Of a stretch of DNA of 64,000 nt, positions 47,924 to 59,400 are shown one piece after another (the stretch's first letter is position 1; each line of letters begins with the position of its first letter). The notes below the pieces were generated by a model. That model made no database searches, was not told where the DNA came from, and saw nothing but the letters and a program-made list of their open reading frames with translations. The DNA lies in the NCBI GenBank assembly GCA_963576475.1, contig OY754973.1, forward strand, positions 8,950,052-9,014,051. Direction: 5' to 3'. Source of the stretch: Molanna angustata. Taxonomy: Eukaryota; Arthropoda; Insecta; Trichoptera; Molannidae. Position numbers and translations under genes: made by a program.

Positions 47924-49245
47924 AAATGAACTTGTGAAGACTATCAAAATCAAACACGGTTGCTTTTGACACGCTTGTCTCTGTAACGTTTCTTTCGTGC
48001 AAAAAAGGATAATATAGAAAATTTTATTGTATTTTTTATCAAACTTACGTATTATGTGCGTTTCGCTAATTAATACACATGTTCCTGTTAATTAATGCTT
48101 TAAATTGGATATTTCTGCTATTATTACACCAATTAGATGTGAATTTCCTAATAATTAATTTATTAGCTAGGTATTTTACAACTCTATACCAACGTACACG
48201 TTGAGTTTGTGGTTTTGTTAACACTATCAACGGTAATTTGACAATTTTACTACAGTTTTTTTTAACGAACTGTTTCCTGTTAGGTAAAGTTGATAGTTAT
48301 TATAAAAGTAATCAACCTATAGTAAAATTCTAATTTGATGACTTCCTATTAAATTTCATTGATAAAAATTGGATAAAGTTTTCAGTGAGATTTTGAACTA
48401 ATTCGCTTCTACCACAGCCCGCCTTGCTGCGGACTGAAGATGAGAGTGTATAAGAAACGAATATTATATGATTATTATGCATAGTGAATTGTAATAAAAA
48501 TAAATCTGCCGTATAAATCTTTATCAAAACTACAAAAATAGGTAGATACCTACGTTTATCAAAACATGAGAGCGTTTTAATTATCTGCACAGATAAAATC
48601 ATGCATAAGAAATGGACAATTATTGTCGATGCCTTTGTGTACCTACGTATATTTTCTCTTCTTAACTGTGAACCTTGAAGTTATATTGAAGTCCATTTGG
48701 TTTAACAATTATGCAACAACATGATTCGCTTATAAAACGTGTAAGCTGCTATCGAAGATCATGATCATTTTTTGAAAAAGGTACTTACCAAAATAAAAAA
48801 AATCCAACGTTTTTATTTTTTTTTAAATCTAATTAACATGCGACGTAAATTGTGCGATAATAATTCCAACTCTTGTTATTTCGTTGAAATAATCAAATTG
48901 GGATAAAAAAATACTAGGTATAAAAAAATGATATACTACGGATTCAGATAAAGTTAATTAAAACTATTTTCCTGTTTACCTAATTAATTATTATTATATT
49001 TATTAGATTTTCGTTGTGATATAATTAATAGGTGCTGATACAAAAAAAATATAATAATTACTGCTTATTGTATCCGGGAAGTATAAACTTTTTACATAGG
49101 TAAGGTGTGATAAAAAACATTAATGAGAATTAAACGGCTATACATTGTTATATTATTACCTATGGCCTAACAATTACAGATTATTAAACAAATTGTTCAC
49201 AGTTGTACTTGAAAACAATCAGTCAATACTTAACTTTTTTTTATA
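47924..49245. other. AT-rich stretch, nothing assigned
   Basis: The minus-strand frame 48330-48602 has no signature. No repeats shared with other parts were noticed. Confidence 0.5.
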
Positions 49246-49604
49246 TTAGGTCCTTACATATTATGAAATTGGCGTTTTGTATGGAAGGAACATAAAGTCG
49301 ATTTTTTTTATATAATATATTTATTTAATCAAAGTATGTACCATTGCTATCTATGCACTTTTGCCATCTAATAGGTAGTTCATCGATCACTTTACTAAAA
49401 AAACATTCGGACGGGAATGAAGCAGCAGTGGCCTAGAGCGATTAACCAGCCTCGGTTGTTTAACAGCTAGCTTTTTCATCATGGTTTGCAGTTGCTGACA
49501 AAAGACATCTGTCGTAATCTTCTGGCCAGATTTAAGAAAGCTGTAGTGAACGACACCAGCACTAGTCCACCAAACGCTCACAAGAAACTTTTTTGGAGTC
49601 AATT

Positions 49605-49862
49605 ATCGCTTGGGGCATGGTGGCGAAGGCTCCCTGTGGCAGTCTGTTGTTCGTGGAGCTGCCGGGAGGGTAACCCCTGCTATGATTTACGGGCCTCCAC
49701 GAATGTGGTTGGACTCTTAGGGGTAGTGGTTGTACTCGCTTGATAGGGGATATTTGTGTTGTCCGACGTTGCGGCTGCGTCCGGGGTTGAACAGGACCAA
49801 TGGGTCCTATAGCATCACCGGCGTGGAAGTGGTATCGCGATCTCCCTCCTGGTTCGGCAGGG
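49605..49862. other. GC-rich insertion within the mariner
   Basis: About 258 bp replacing what should be the segment between the QWLNPAEP and TPKK codons of the transposase. Sharply GC-rich, with a perfect hairpin AGGACC-AATG-GGTCCT at 49793-49808. On the minus strand it stays open in the transposase frame but shows no domain. Origin unknown; perhaps a retroelement 5' leader. Confidence 0.55.
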
Positions 49863-50039
49863 TTCAGCCATTGCGATGAGCGCTTCCGATTATCGTACAG
49901 GATTCACTTTTCATCACAGGTTTAAATATTTAAATATGTTTTATTCGATTTAAAATCCCTTCATTATTGTGCCAGTTGAGTAATGCAAAGCAGCAGTCAT
50001 CGCGCGTTTATTGATTTGCTTCACTCTATTCGTGAGGTA

Positions 50040-51870
50040 GGGGCAAGTAGTGTACCTTTGAACAAATCGCTATAAAGTGACTTTGTATTTTTATATCTTA
50101 ATAACCATTTAACATACTAGAATAATATATATATCATTGGATTCGCAATAATGTTATTTATCAAATATATATTTTTAGTTTCAGAAAATCTCAAAAACCC
50201 ATTTGATATAATAATTTAAGTGAAACATTAATATTTTGTTCACAGGTACACTAATGTGTTTACCTTCGAACACCATGATGTGTACCTTCGAACATAAACA
50301 GAGATTCAGGAAACTCAAACAAAACGCACCCAGATGTATATTAGAAATTTATTTATAAAATAAAATAACTCTAAAAATAAATATAAAAAGTCATGCAAAT
50401 ATGTAGCTATTATAAAAACAATAAATTTAAAACATTTTACGTGAATTTATTATATCAAACAATTGTTTGTAATTCGAGCAAGCGTTTCAATATCTACAGG
50501 AGAGTCCGAGTTTGTAGAATCGTGTAAAATTTTAAAACGTCTATGACACAGAAAACCATCATTATCTTCTTTGATGGGAATGTTATGCCTATGAAGTTTT
50601 GGAATACATGATTCATGAAAATAACACTTACATGCATCACATATGATTGCTTTGCTTTTGTCACAAAGTTTTTTGCATTCGCTGCAAGTAATCAAAGTGT
50701 CCTGGAGTATTTTTATATTTTTACTGGTTGTCGGCAAATTGTCTTGCTTCTTCGTGGTCTTTGCTGCTATTTTAAGTTTTGGTAGTTTTCGTTGTTGTAT
50801 TTCCAGAGTATTTTTAAGAATCTCTAATTTCTCAGGAGTGTCAGTTAATACTCTGGTTTTTCCTTGCTTTCTACCACCTCGAACCTGGTTTAATTTTCTA
50901 GGTGGATCCTTAGGAAAAGGACGAACCACTTCAGGAGTAATTTGAAAATCAATTATATTTTCCTTTCTCTTCGCCTCTTCCTGATTGTGATGTTGGGATA
51001 AGGCTGGTTCTTCTTGTTTGGGTGTTTTATCTTTGTTATTGACAACTCCTGGTCTGTCAGTAACAGATGAGGACAAAAAGTCCTCATCGGTAAAAATGGT
51101 GTCAGAAAAGGGACATATTCCAGTAGCTCGGAAACCGTTTGTTATATTTTTTTGGAATAAATGTTCCTTTTCGGCATTCTTCAACAGCTTTATCCAAGTG
51201 TTCATTAGAAATTGGATTTCTTTTTACACCAGTTTTGCTCCTCGGCACTGAAAAAAATACTGTATAACACCTACATAATAATAATAATTTATTTGTTGTG
51301 CTTAAATATTTTAAAATTTCAAAAAGATTTGCACTATGTGGCTAAAAATATGTAAAAAAAAGAGAAGAAAGAAAATAAAATAAACAAAGAACACATTATT
51401 ACATATATAACTACACATTTAACGTTGTGTGTACCTTAGAAGGGAGTATCGTGTGTACCTTCGAACTGTTCAAAGGTACACGCACAACTCTGTTCAAAGG
51501 TACACGCAGACCATAAATACAATGAATCGTCAGTTTAAATATTTTGAGGTTATGCATTTCAAAACAAAATGCTACATAATGTAGGGTATTAACTAAAGCC
51601 CCAGGTTAATAAATAGAATTCATAAATTATGTACATTAAATTGTGTAAAACAAGTACAAAATATTGATGAAAAACTTACTTTTTGCATCAAAATTCTTCA
51701 AAGATAGTTAATAAACCCACGCTGTAAACGAAGCACTTGACGTTAAAACAGTGTTGCTATATTAGGAAAAACTTTGTAAATACAGTGTTCCCCTAATTAA
51801 TTAATTTGCAATTTACGAGTTATAGAGATTGTTTGAAGGTACACGCGTTCGAAGGTACACTACTTGCCCC
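50040..51870 (-). mobile_element. pogo/Tigger-type transposon, internally deleted
   Basis: Begins GGGGCAAGTAGTGTACCTTT and ends GGTACACTACTTGCCCC, inverted repeats flanked by TA on both sides (50038-50039 and 51871-51872). It is inserted into a TA within the mariner transposase. The motif GTGTACCTTYGAAC and its reverse recur about ten times near both ends (50050, 50250, 50280, 51430-51510, 51835-51860), a likely array of transposase binding sites. It encodes a truncated transposase on the minus strand. Confidence 0.9.
50453..51246 (-). pseudogene. pogo-type transposase remnant with PHD-like finger
   Basis: N-terminal piece PRSKTGVKRNPISNEHLDKA VEECRKGTF (51150-51245) in one frame, preceded by a T-rich tract and CAG like a splice acceptor. 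Then, after a deletion of the DDE core and a frame change, NGFRATGICPF, the usual end of pogo/Tigger catalytic domains, PPRKLNQVRGGRKQGKTRVL TDTPEK, and a C-terminal finger: CSEC, CDAC, YFHESC, FLCH. The last zinc ligand expected in FLCHxC is Arg. The join removes most of the catalytic core, so it cannot transpose on its own. Confidence 0.82.
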
Positions 51871-52439
51871 TACCCACCTTTAAAGCTTTTTCACCTTCTC
51901 AATTTGCTTCAAGTGAAATAAAACAGTTTTATCACTAACACCGCAGCCTGCAGCTAACTTGGACGTGGTTTGCGATGGATCCGCTTCCACAATAGCCTTC
52001 AATTCTTCATTATCAACTTTGGTCTACGGCCGTCCAAGGGGCTTGTTCTGTAGGTCGATATTTCCAGAACGAAAACGTATGAACCAAAAACGCACTGTGT
52101 TTTCTTTTGCGGCACCGTCGCCATACACATCATTAATCCTTCGAGCCGTTTCTTCAGCACTGGTGCCACGGTGGAACTCGTACTCGTAAATAACGCGATA
52201 TTTCAAGTTTTCCATTTTGTAAACTGAGTGACGCAAAGAAAAAAAAACAAGTGAGGAAAAACAAATGAATTATAATTTTAGAAACATAAATACATGAGTA
52301 AATAGCTGTATAAATTTGAATTTGGAATTCCTAACCAAAGGGAAGATATTTGAGATCAAAGTTGCCAGTACGGCAAAACGCCAATTTCATATTATGTAAG
52401 GACCTAAATATGATGGAGTATGAGTGAGATTTGCTGACC

Positions 52440-52690
52440 ACTGTCAAGAGACGCAAAGCTGTATACTTTGGCCACATATTTCCGCGGTGATGAATATGCC
52501 CTTCTGAAATTCAAAGTAGATGTAAAGATAGAGGGAAGATGAGATATAGGACGTTAAAGAGCATCGTTGCTTAAAAATCTCAGGCAGTGGTAAGGTATTC
52601 CGGATGCGACGTCACTCATTAGGGTGGCGCAAGATAGTGTTGAATTTGGTGAGCTGGTCGCCAATCTCCGTACAACCTCCGAAAACAATT
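52440..52690 (+). pseudogene. RTE-like reverse-transcriptase C-terminus
   Basis: Plus-strand translation, with one frame change and three stops: TVKRRKAVYFGHIF, DEYALLKFKVDVKIEGR, DIGR, RASLLKNLRQW, GIPDATSLIRVAQDSVEFGE LVANLRTT. Same domain as 12865-13075 (GRRQMS, LRNIREWTGIRDVGELFRTA). It is followed at 52870 by an AAG-rich tail. Confidence 0.82.
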
Positions 52691-52929
52691 AATTGGTACA
52701 TAAATATAAACACCTGTGCAAATAGTTTTATTAGGTGAGAGGAATCTGGATTTTGTAAGAAGGATATCGGCTGTAGAAACCCAAATAGATGTACTAAAGA
52801 GATGGAGGGACAGCTGGACCTCAGCTTCACAGGAATAGCTTTCTCGAAAAATAGATCTACGATCTAATATAAGAAGAAGAAGAAGTAGTAGAAGAAAAAA
52901 AATCTCTTCAAGAACTTGGTTTCATTAAG

Positions 52930-53330
52930 GGAAATTTTCAAAAAGGTTTATATCATGTATTTCCAGAATGAGATTTGGTCACTGTTCAATTGCCTCCCAT
53001 CTGTATTGAATTAAGGTTTTAAGTAGTCCTCTTTGTCAGTGTGGTGAGGAGCATGAAACAATTGGTCAAGTATTTTTTAACTGTAAAAACGATTCCAATT
53101 TCAAAAGTATATACAGATTACTCATCAAAATAAGTCATCAATCTCCACTTTTTTCCAAAATCTTTTGCCCCTCCAAAATTCTCGTGTAAGGTCTGTCATT
53201 TCAAAATTTATATTTATAATCTAAACATATATATGATCAAAAATAACTTTCCTAATAAACAGTAAACATTAAATTGACACAAAGCACTCTTTTCAGGGTG
53301 AAGTGCCTAGTAAAAAAAAATGAAAAAAGA
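52930..53330 (+). pseudogene. LINE 3' end (RMRxGH type)
   Basis: SRMRFGHCSIASHLY, a stop, then SSPLCQCGEEHETIGQVFFN C. This is the zinc-knuckle C-terminus of Jockey-type ORF2 (RLRxGHxxxxSHL....C.CG..ET..H.l..C). The 3' end has GACACAAAGCACTCTTTTCA, GGGTGAAGTGCCTAGTAAAA and an A-run, matching the tail at 56355-56412. Confidence 0.78.
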
Positions 53331-53459
53331 AGAAGAAGAAGAAGATATCGGCTGAAAAACAAATATAATCATAAACAAACCTATAGTCATCGTTTCCGGG
53401 GATGCCTTAAGTGCTGGGTTATGGAAAATACAACAAGCAAAATAATACTTCACATAATT

Positions 53460-53650
53460 TATCAATGAGGTTTACCATCCATTGTGAATGTTGCCTTTTT
53501 AGGTGATTCGAAGCTTGTGTGTATAGATACATGTCCCATGTTTCCTTTTATGGGGAAATGTTCACCCGCACACCTGTCGCAGGAAACCCTACATTGTGGG
53601 ATATGTCGTGATGGTATGAGTGTAAGAAAAAGGTCATTTTTTTCTCCGAT
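53460..53650 (+). repeat. Interspersed repeat E, copy 2
   Basis: Collinear with 8988-9140 (see there) with about 40 bp of extra sequence between the blocks. On the minus strand CDRCAGEHFPIKGNMGHVSI HT faintly recalls a C2H2 finger, but the match is not carried by the other copy. Confidence 0.6.
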
Positions 53651-54279
53651 TGAAAACATATCAACAAAAAGGCGATCTGATTCAACATAATATAATATGA
53701 TTTAAAATACTCCCCAAAACCATTGGCAGAATGATCCTTAAGAGCGGTGAATAAAAGAAAGAGACAACACAATTAAAAATATGTTCTCTGTCTCAGGAAA
53801 CACAACCCAGATAATAGAAAATTGGTACTAAATACGTGACACAATGTCACCACAGATAGGATTATGATACATGCATAGTGACCTACTTAAGAGATAAAAA
53901 AACAATGACTAAGGATAGTGGTAAAATGTGACTTATCAAATATGGTTGGCTATCTTTCAGGTATGGGAAAAACACCGGTAACCGCTGACTTTTATACCTG
54001 TAGGTTTATCCAATAACCCGATATAAGTTATTCATACCGTTTGTGATAAGAAGCTATTGCATCATACTTATATTGTGTCATATTTGAGGTTTCGTTATGT
54101 TACATATATTATTTTAATGAACGATTTATTTTTTATGGATGACCAACTGTCCCTTCGTCTTTATGGTGGTCATCCGTACCTCTTTATGGACCATTTTTAT
54201 TTTTCAATTATTTTATCTCATATTTTTTCTTGAAGCAATACCATGTACGTAAAACAGGTTGTCACGTGGTTATAAATAT
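53651..54279. other. Unassigned stretch
   Basis: No feature recognised. Confidence 0.45.
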
Positions 54280-54405
54280 TGGTATAATTTTCGCCAAACA
54301 TCTTGAACGAGCTTCCGGTTGCGCAGATCGCAAATTTGTGTCTTTTTGGATCGTTGGTTTACGTGCAAATCGCCCCCCTTCTCGTCTAAAAGTTCAAGAT
54401 GTTTG
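54280..54405 (+). repeat. Interspersed repeat F, copy 2
   Basis: TTTTCGCCAAACATCTTGAA, CGAGCTTCCGGTTGCGCAGA and TTTACGTGCAAATCGCCCCC match 39838-39960 in reverse. Confidence 0.75.
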
Positions 54406-54649
54406 GCTACAACTAACTAATGCCCATATTGGTAATTACTTTCAAAGAAATTACGCGGGTTTGGTTGGTTAGGTTAAATGAAAAAATAGGACATATATAG
54501 GGACGGTAAGACTGAATATATTCAAAATAGTTGCATGTAACACATGAGATACAACTGCTGATAGCTATAGTATATATAATCGAAGAATACGTACCAATCT
54601 TTATGTATTAAAGACATTTTGTTTTCCAACTTAAATCTTAGTCCCGTGT

Positions 54650-55105
54650 AAGATAATTGTATGCAGTCGAAGAGTTTTTGCATGGTTTTTCCAACTTCGA
54701 AGTCAAAAAACACCAACTTAGAGGCTTCGCAGCATATATGTTAGATACATGGATTTATTCAGAATTTGGAGTAGAAAATTTAGAATGTCTGTTTGTGTCC
54801 TTTCCCCTTATAACTTTTGATCCACTCAATGCAATACTATCGAAAAAAACCGAAACACCTCAACTAGATAATTTAATTTTCTATAAAAAATATTAGTACT
54901 GTAGAAGTAAATCTCTATTTTTTTTAACAATTTTTATAAAAATTGAATTTAGTGACGACATCGCTTCATACAATTTGTATGGCAGTCGCCTATACACAAT
55001 ATGTAAGAAGACTTAATAGTTTGATACTTAAATCTCCAAACATACATACATACCATCATGCTGTTTTCATATTCCGGGTAGGAAAAAAGGACTGACCTCC
55101 ATACT
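54650..55105 (+). repeat. Interspersed repeat D, long copy
   Basis: Shares AACTTCGAAGTCAAAAAACA, CCAACTTAGAGG and CATCATGCTGTTTTCATATT with 41860-42120, and CTTATAACTTTTGATCCACT, ATCGAAAAAAACCGAAACAC, TTTAATTTTCTATAAAAAAT with 63610-63950. Frames across it are not conserved. Confidence 0.78.
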
Positions 55106-55659
55106 ATCCTATCTTGACATACATACCTACATGTGTTGTATAGAAAACAAAATATCTTATAATATTCAATAATTTGGATTTATGGGTTTATAGTTTGGTA
55201 CTTATTCTTCAACTATACATATTATCGCTATCGACAGTTGGATCTCATGTGTTACATGCAACTAGTCATAAATAATGTTAACTGATGTCAATTGACATAT
55301 TAAATACCACGGAAACAAATAGAAGACAACATGCACTATAAATGTCAGAGCGTTTCTCACCCGACACCTTTATCGAGCGTTTGGTGCGTACCTACACCTG
55401 ATAATCTGAACGCCACAGAGTGTCTCTCGAGCGTCTGTTTCCGGTTATTATGAACGGCTTGGAGCGTTCACTAAGCGCGCTGGGCGTTCGTTATGATCGC
55501 AACCCAGATTATACCAACCAAATGCATATTGGCACTACACGAAGGCCAATATTATTATGCCATCAGTTTCATATTAGCTATCTAACGTTTAAAAAGTTTA
55601 ATATTTATATTGATCTTTTCAAACTTATTTTTTTTTTTTTTTAATATATTTATTTTTTA
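55106..55659. other. Unassigned stretch
   Basis: 55340-55500 is richer in GC and contains a 74-codon frame (55420-55644) with no signature. Confidence 0.4.
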
Positions 55660-56412
55660 ATAAAAAGTAATACATTGTTCTTTTCCCGCCAAACTGCAAA
55701 GCATTAAAAGTTGGTTCACGAAAAATCCTCGAAAGCAACTAGTAAATATACGCACTTTTCAATCTTTCGATTGTGACGGCTTCTAATTTGTTGTATTTCA
55801 TTACGATAATGATGAATATGAACACATAAATTCTACAATTTATTTATTTTACTCCCGACAACCGTTTCGGCTTGATTATGGCCTTACAAGCCGAAACGGT
55901 CGTCGGGAGTAAAATAAATAAATTGTAGAAATATATATGTGTTCATATTCATCATTATCAACTAGTAAATATGATCTTTGAAATAGAAAAGTGAATACTT
56001 TGAATAATCTGCCCCATTGTGTTTTGGATCCCAGAGAGAGATCTCTAATATCTCGAGAATGAGATTGGGTCATTGCTCAATAGCCTCTCACCTTTATAAA
56101 ATAAATATAAAAGAAAACCCTTCTTGTGCATGCGGGGCAGAATTGGAAACACTCGATCACGTGTTCTTTGAATGCCCGATGCACTACGAATATGACATCT
56201 ATCCCAACTTAAAAGTCCCTCTACCAGTCAACATGTCGCATCTCTTATCACTAAACTCTCTTGCTATTTATTCCGCAATATCCAAATTTATCCTTATCAA
56301 TTGTATTAATCTGTAAATCGTAACATTCAATTACTTATTTTTTATCTTTTCTTCCATTTGGCACAAATTACTCTTATAAGGGTGGGTTGCCTAATATTAA
56401 AAAAAAAAAGTG
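55660..56412 (+). pseudogene. LINE 3' end (RMRxGH type) split by a PLE hairpin
   Basis: After the insertion at 55750-55958 the frame gives ISRMRLGHCSIASHLYKINI, CACGAELETLDHVFFECPMH, then a stop at 56314. This is the Jockey-type C-terminal knuckle region, better kept than the 52930 copy. The tail GGCACAAATTACTCTTATAA, GGGTGGGTTGCCTAATATTA ends in an A-run. Confidence 0.82.
55750..55958. mobile_element. PLE-derived hairpin with 14-bp target duplication
   Basis: The near-perfect arms 55805-55874 and 55887-55958 (one 3-bp indel) end in CGTTTCGGCTTG / CAAGCCGAAACG around a 12-bp loop. The GCCGAAACGGTCGTC segment recalls the GAAAC...GUC part of PLE hammerheads. CAACTAGTAAATAT occurs exactly at 55736-55749 and 55959-55972. 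No coding sequence. PLE origin is inferred from the inverted-terminus layout and the GAAAC motif. Confidence 0.72.
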
Positions 56413-59400
56413 TTGACATTTTCAACAATATACTGTATTTTTTTTTGGATACAACAAAATTGTACCTATTATTATTATTATTTTAATATAGGCAATACGA
56501 CCATTTATGGTCGATTTGTGCCATTTGACTATGTATGTAAGAATTTTATATAAATAAAAACAAAAAAACAGTTACAGAAAAGACAAAAAACATCTACAAA
56601 ACTACCATCTTATTCTCGATGAATTTTAATATTTCTTTGTAAATTATCGGGGTAGCAATTGCGAGAAGGTGTCGAATCTTCAGTGGGAAACTGCACTTCG
56701 TTAATCGGTATAAACAAAAATATCGGTATAAACAAAATAGTATACAACTATATAATAAAATTCATTCGTGGATATAATAAAATTCAGCCTGGGCTGCCTC
56801 CATATATAAATAAACAAAAAAATAATATCAGTCTTTCTTTCTTTCTATTAATTATATGTTTTCACCTTGAAATTTAATTATTTACGTTTTGTACCTACTT
56901 ATTCAAATTGTTTTTTATTTCTATTTTCTCCTCGGCAAAATAAAAGTGACATTTCTGAATACGAAATCGTTCCTTCATTTCCAGGCACAGGTTGAGTGTT
57001 AAGTAGAAATTAACTGTCAAATTTTCAATTAACTCCGGCGCGGTCTGGAAGAAAGGAGAGAGAAAAATGATTAAGAAGAGGATAGGATAGTATAGGTGAG
57101 TGGAAGAAAGAGAGGACCTGTCAGGAGGGACAATCGGTGGAAATTTTTCCATTCCCCTTGACAGCCAGTTTTATTCTTTCACCTTTCAGTTTTCTCCAAC
57201 CCTCCTCTCTTAAAACCTACCCCCTCGCCCTTATGCGTAGGTATTCCCAAATTATACACAAATTATTTGCACCTATAAATATGATTTTGAAGAAAATATT
57301 TTCTATAGGAAAGTAAGTACAAACAATTATTGTTTGATCTTAATTGGGTTGGAAAAGTTATAGGTTACTTAAGGTTATATTGAATATATAAATAAAATTA
57401 AATGAAATACAGTAAAAATACACAATTCAAAAATATTATTGTTCATTACCAGAGTACAAGCACTCTTGTGTAAAGTAGATATTTCAAAACAAAAGTAACA
57501 AAATACTATACAAACAATTATTGCTGTACAAAATGAAGTAATTATAATTTACAAATCAGACGAATTTAACGAGGCTCTTATATTTCTTTTATTTTTATTT
57601 TGAATTCATTATATTCAGTTGCTAGTCTCAAATCTGTGCTGTGCAAAACTTGTATGCGTTAACGCGGTACACAATATTATTGACCCGTTATATATTTTCT
57701 ATTACTCTCCACACATCCTACATAGCGCGACCTTCCTTTGTCTTTGTGTATTTTAAAGAGTACATTTTTTCAAGTATTTTTTGAAAGACGGTAAATATAT
57801 TTTTACCGTCGTTCTTCTTCGAGGTCACAGTCTTGAGATGCGTCAAGCACCAAGCATGGCTCCATATGTCTCTGTTATCTGCTAGCCTCTTCATTTCTCA
57901 ACAACAACAAGCAGACTCGCATGCCTACGTGTGGCATCGTCATACATTCCGCAAGTTTAGTGAAAATCAGTTTGATTTCGATTCGAATTCGTCGTATTAT
58001 TTTCTTCCATTATTCTTTTGTTAATTTTTAAAAATGCTTACACATTTTTTGTCTATATTCGTGGCATTATGACATAAAAGATAATGCACTGTAATAAGAA
58101 TCTAAACAATCTAGGTTAAAATACTGCATTAAAGTTCAATGTGGTTGATAGAATATATTATATTTCTGTTAAAAACTCATTAAACTCAGTACTCAGTAAA
58201 CATTAAAAATAATTATGTAGGATAAAAAAACCACGTGCATTTGTGAATCTTTCTGAAGTTTGATAAAAATGAAAATAACTCACCTCGTAAGATCTTTCCG
58301 GTTTTTAAGATACCTCAATAAATAATGATACTGTCAATTGGACTCTATAAATTTTCTTATTTTAAGGCTGCCAAATTAAACGTCAATCAAACCTTTGATC
58401 AAGTGATCATTGTGCTATTCATGTAGGTGGAGTCTTTTGGAGATTATTTCTCCATTGTTATATAGTACTCCTGTAACTTACAAGCCTTTTGTTAGCTTCC
58501 AATACCTTCTCGTAACAATAGCCCCAATTATCAGGTCGTAAATTCTGCAAAAGATTTAATTGAACCTAGAATATAATAAGCTGATTTAAATCATTTATAT
58601 TTTACAACACAGTAAACTCAAAATAATTTGACAATAATATAAATAACAAATCAAGATCTAAACAAAATACAGTTTTTTTTACGATATTATTTCAACTATA
58701 TGACAATTTTGTACATAAAATATATTGAAATATATTTACTACGAACAAATATTTAGTGTAAAACTCCGCTTCGTAATACAAGTGTTACTTTATACGAAGG
58801 TAAGATAAAGAAATTAATGTTAATTATTCAATTATTTACTATAATGTTTTTAAAAGAATTTAAATATTGAATAAATCAATAAATAAAAAATATTAAAATA
58901 CTCTTGTACGCCGATATTCCTTCAATAACCTCCGATTCTCTTAATTTTCTCATTAGGTAGGTACTCTGGTCGTTTTATTCAAATAATAAGTATTTTTTTT
59001 ATTAATTTATTATTTTTGATATTTTTATACAAAATAAATATAAAAATCGTGAAGTGGAGGCCTTTTTACCACTTGGCAATTTCATTTAACCAATCTCAGG
59101 TTACAAATTATAGGTATGTACAATAGCAAAAAGATTGATGACGAAAATAAGAAATAAAAAATACATTAAGATTATTTGGAAGAGAAAATTATAATATTAT
59201 TGTTCACACCTTCAAATCACTTAATAAAAAACGTTGAGTGTAATTCTTTGTTTACCGATTCCAAGCTTTGAAAAATTCCACTCCGAATTCCCCTCGCAAG
59301 TCTCGTTACCCATTTAACATTTTAAATGAGAAATTAAAAGCCGTGAAATATGAAGGTAAATTCTTTCTGCTGATTTTCAGCAAATTGAATATCCTGGAAT

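Larger units (their letters stand above)
49387..52222 (-). pseudogene. mariner transposase, interrupted
   Basis: Cut-and-paste DDD transposase. The N-terminal part (from ATG at 52220-52222) shows YEYEFHRGTSAEETARRIND, VYGDGAAKENTVRFWFIRFR, SGNIDLQNKPLGRP (HTH domains), then after a stop TKVDNEELKAIVEADPSQTT. Past the pogo insertion come PHE, NNEG, CDEK and ILYDNRKRSSQWLNPAEP in shifted frames. After the GC-rich insertion, TPKKFLVSVWWTSAGVVHYS and QLQTMMKKLAVKQPRLVNRS. The final catalytic region (the HDNARPH block) is decayed. Several stops; inactive. Confidence 0.92.
49246..52407 (-). mobile_element. mariner transposon carrying two insertions
   Basis: The terminal inverted repeats are TTAGGTCCTTACATATTATG then AAATTGGCGTTTTG at 49246, and the exact reverse ending GGACCTAA at 52407. 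Without its two insertions (49605-49862 and 50040-51870) the element is near 1.1 kb, somewhat short of the usual 1.3 kb. TATA precedes and ATA follows, consistent with TA target use. Minus-strand transposase remnants lie at both ends. Confidence 0.93.

Noticed and set aside
53462..53659. C2H2 zinc-finger fragment on the minus strand
   Set aside because: The Cys and His spacing is wrong and the homologous repeat at 8988 does not keep it.
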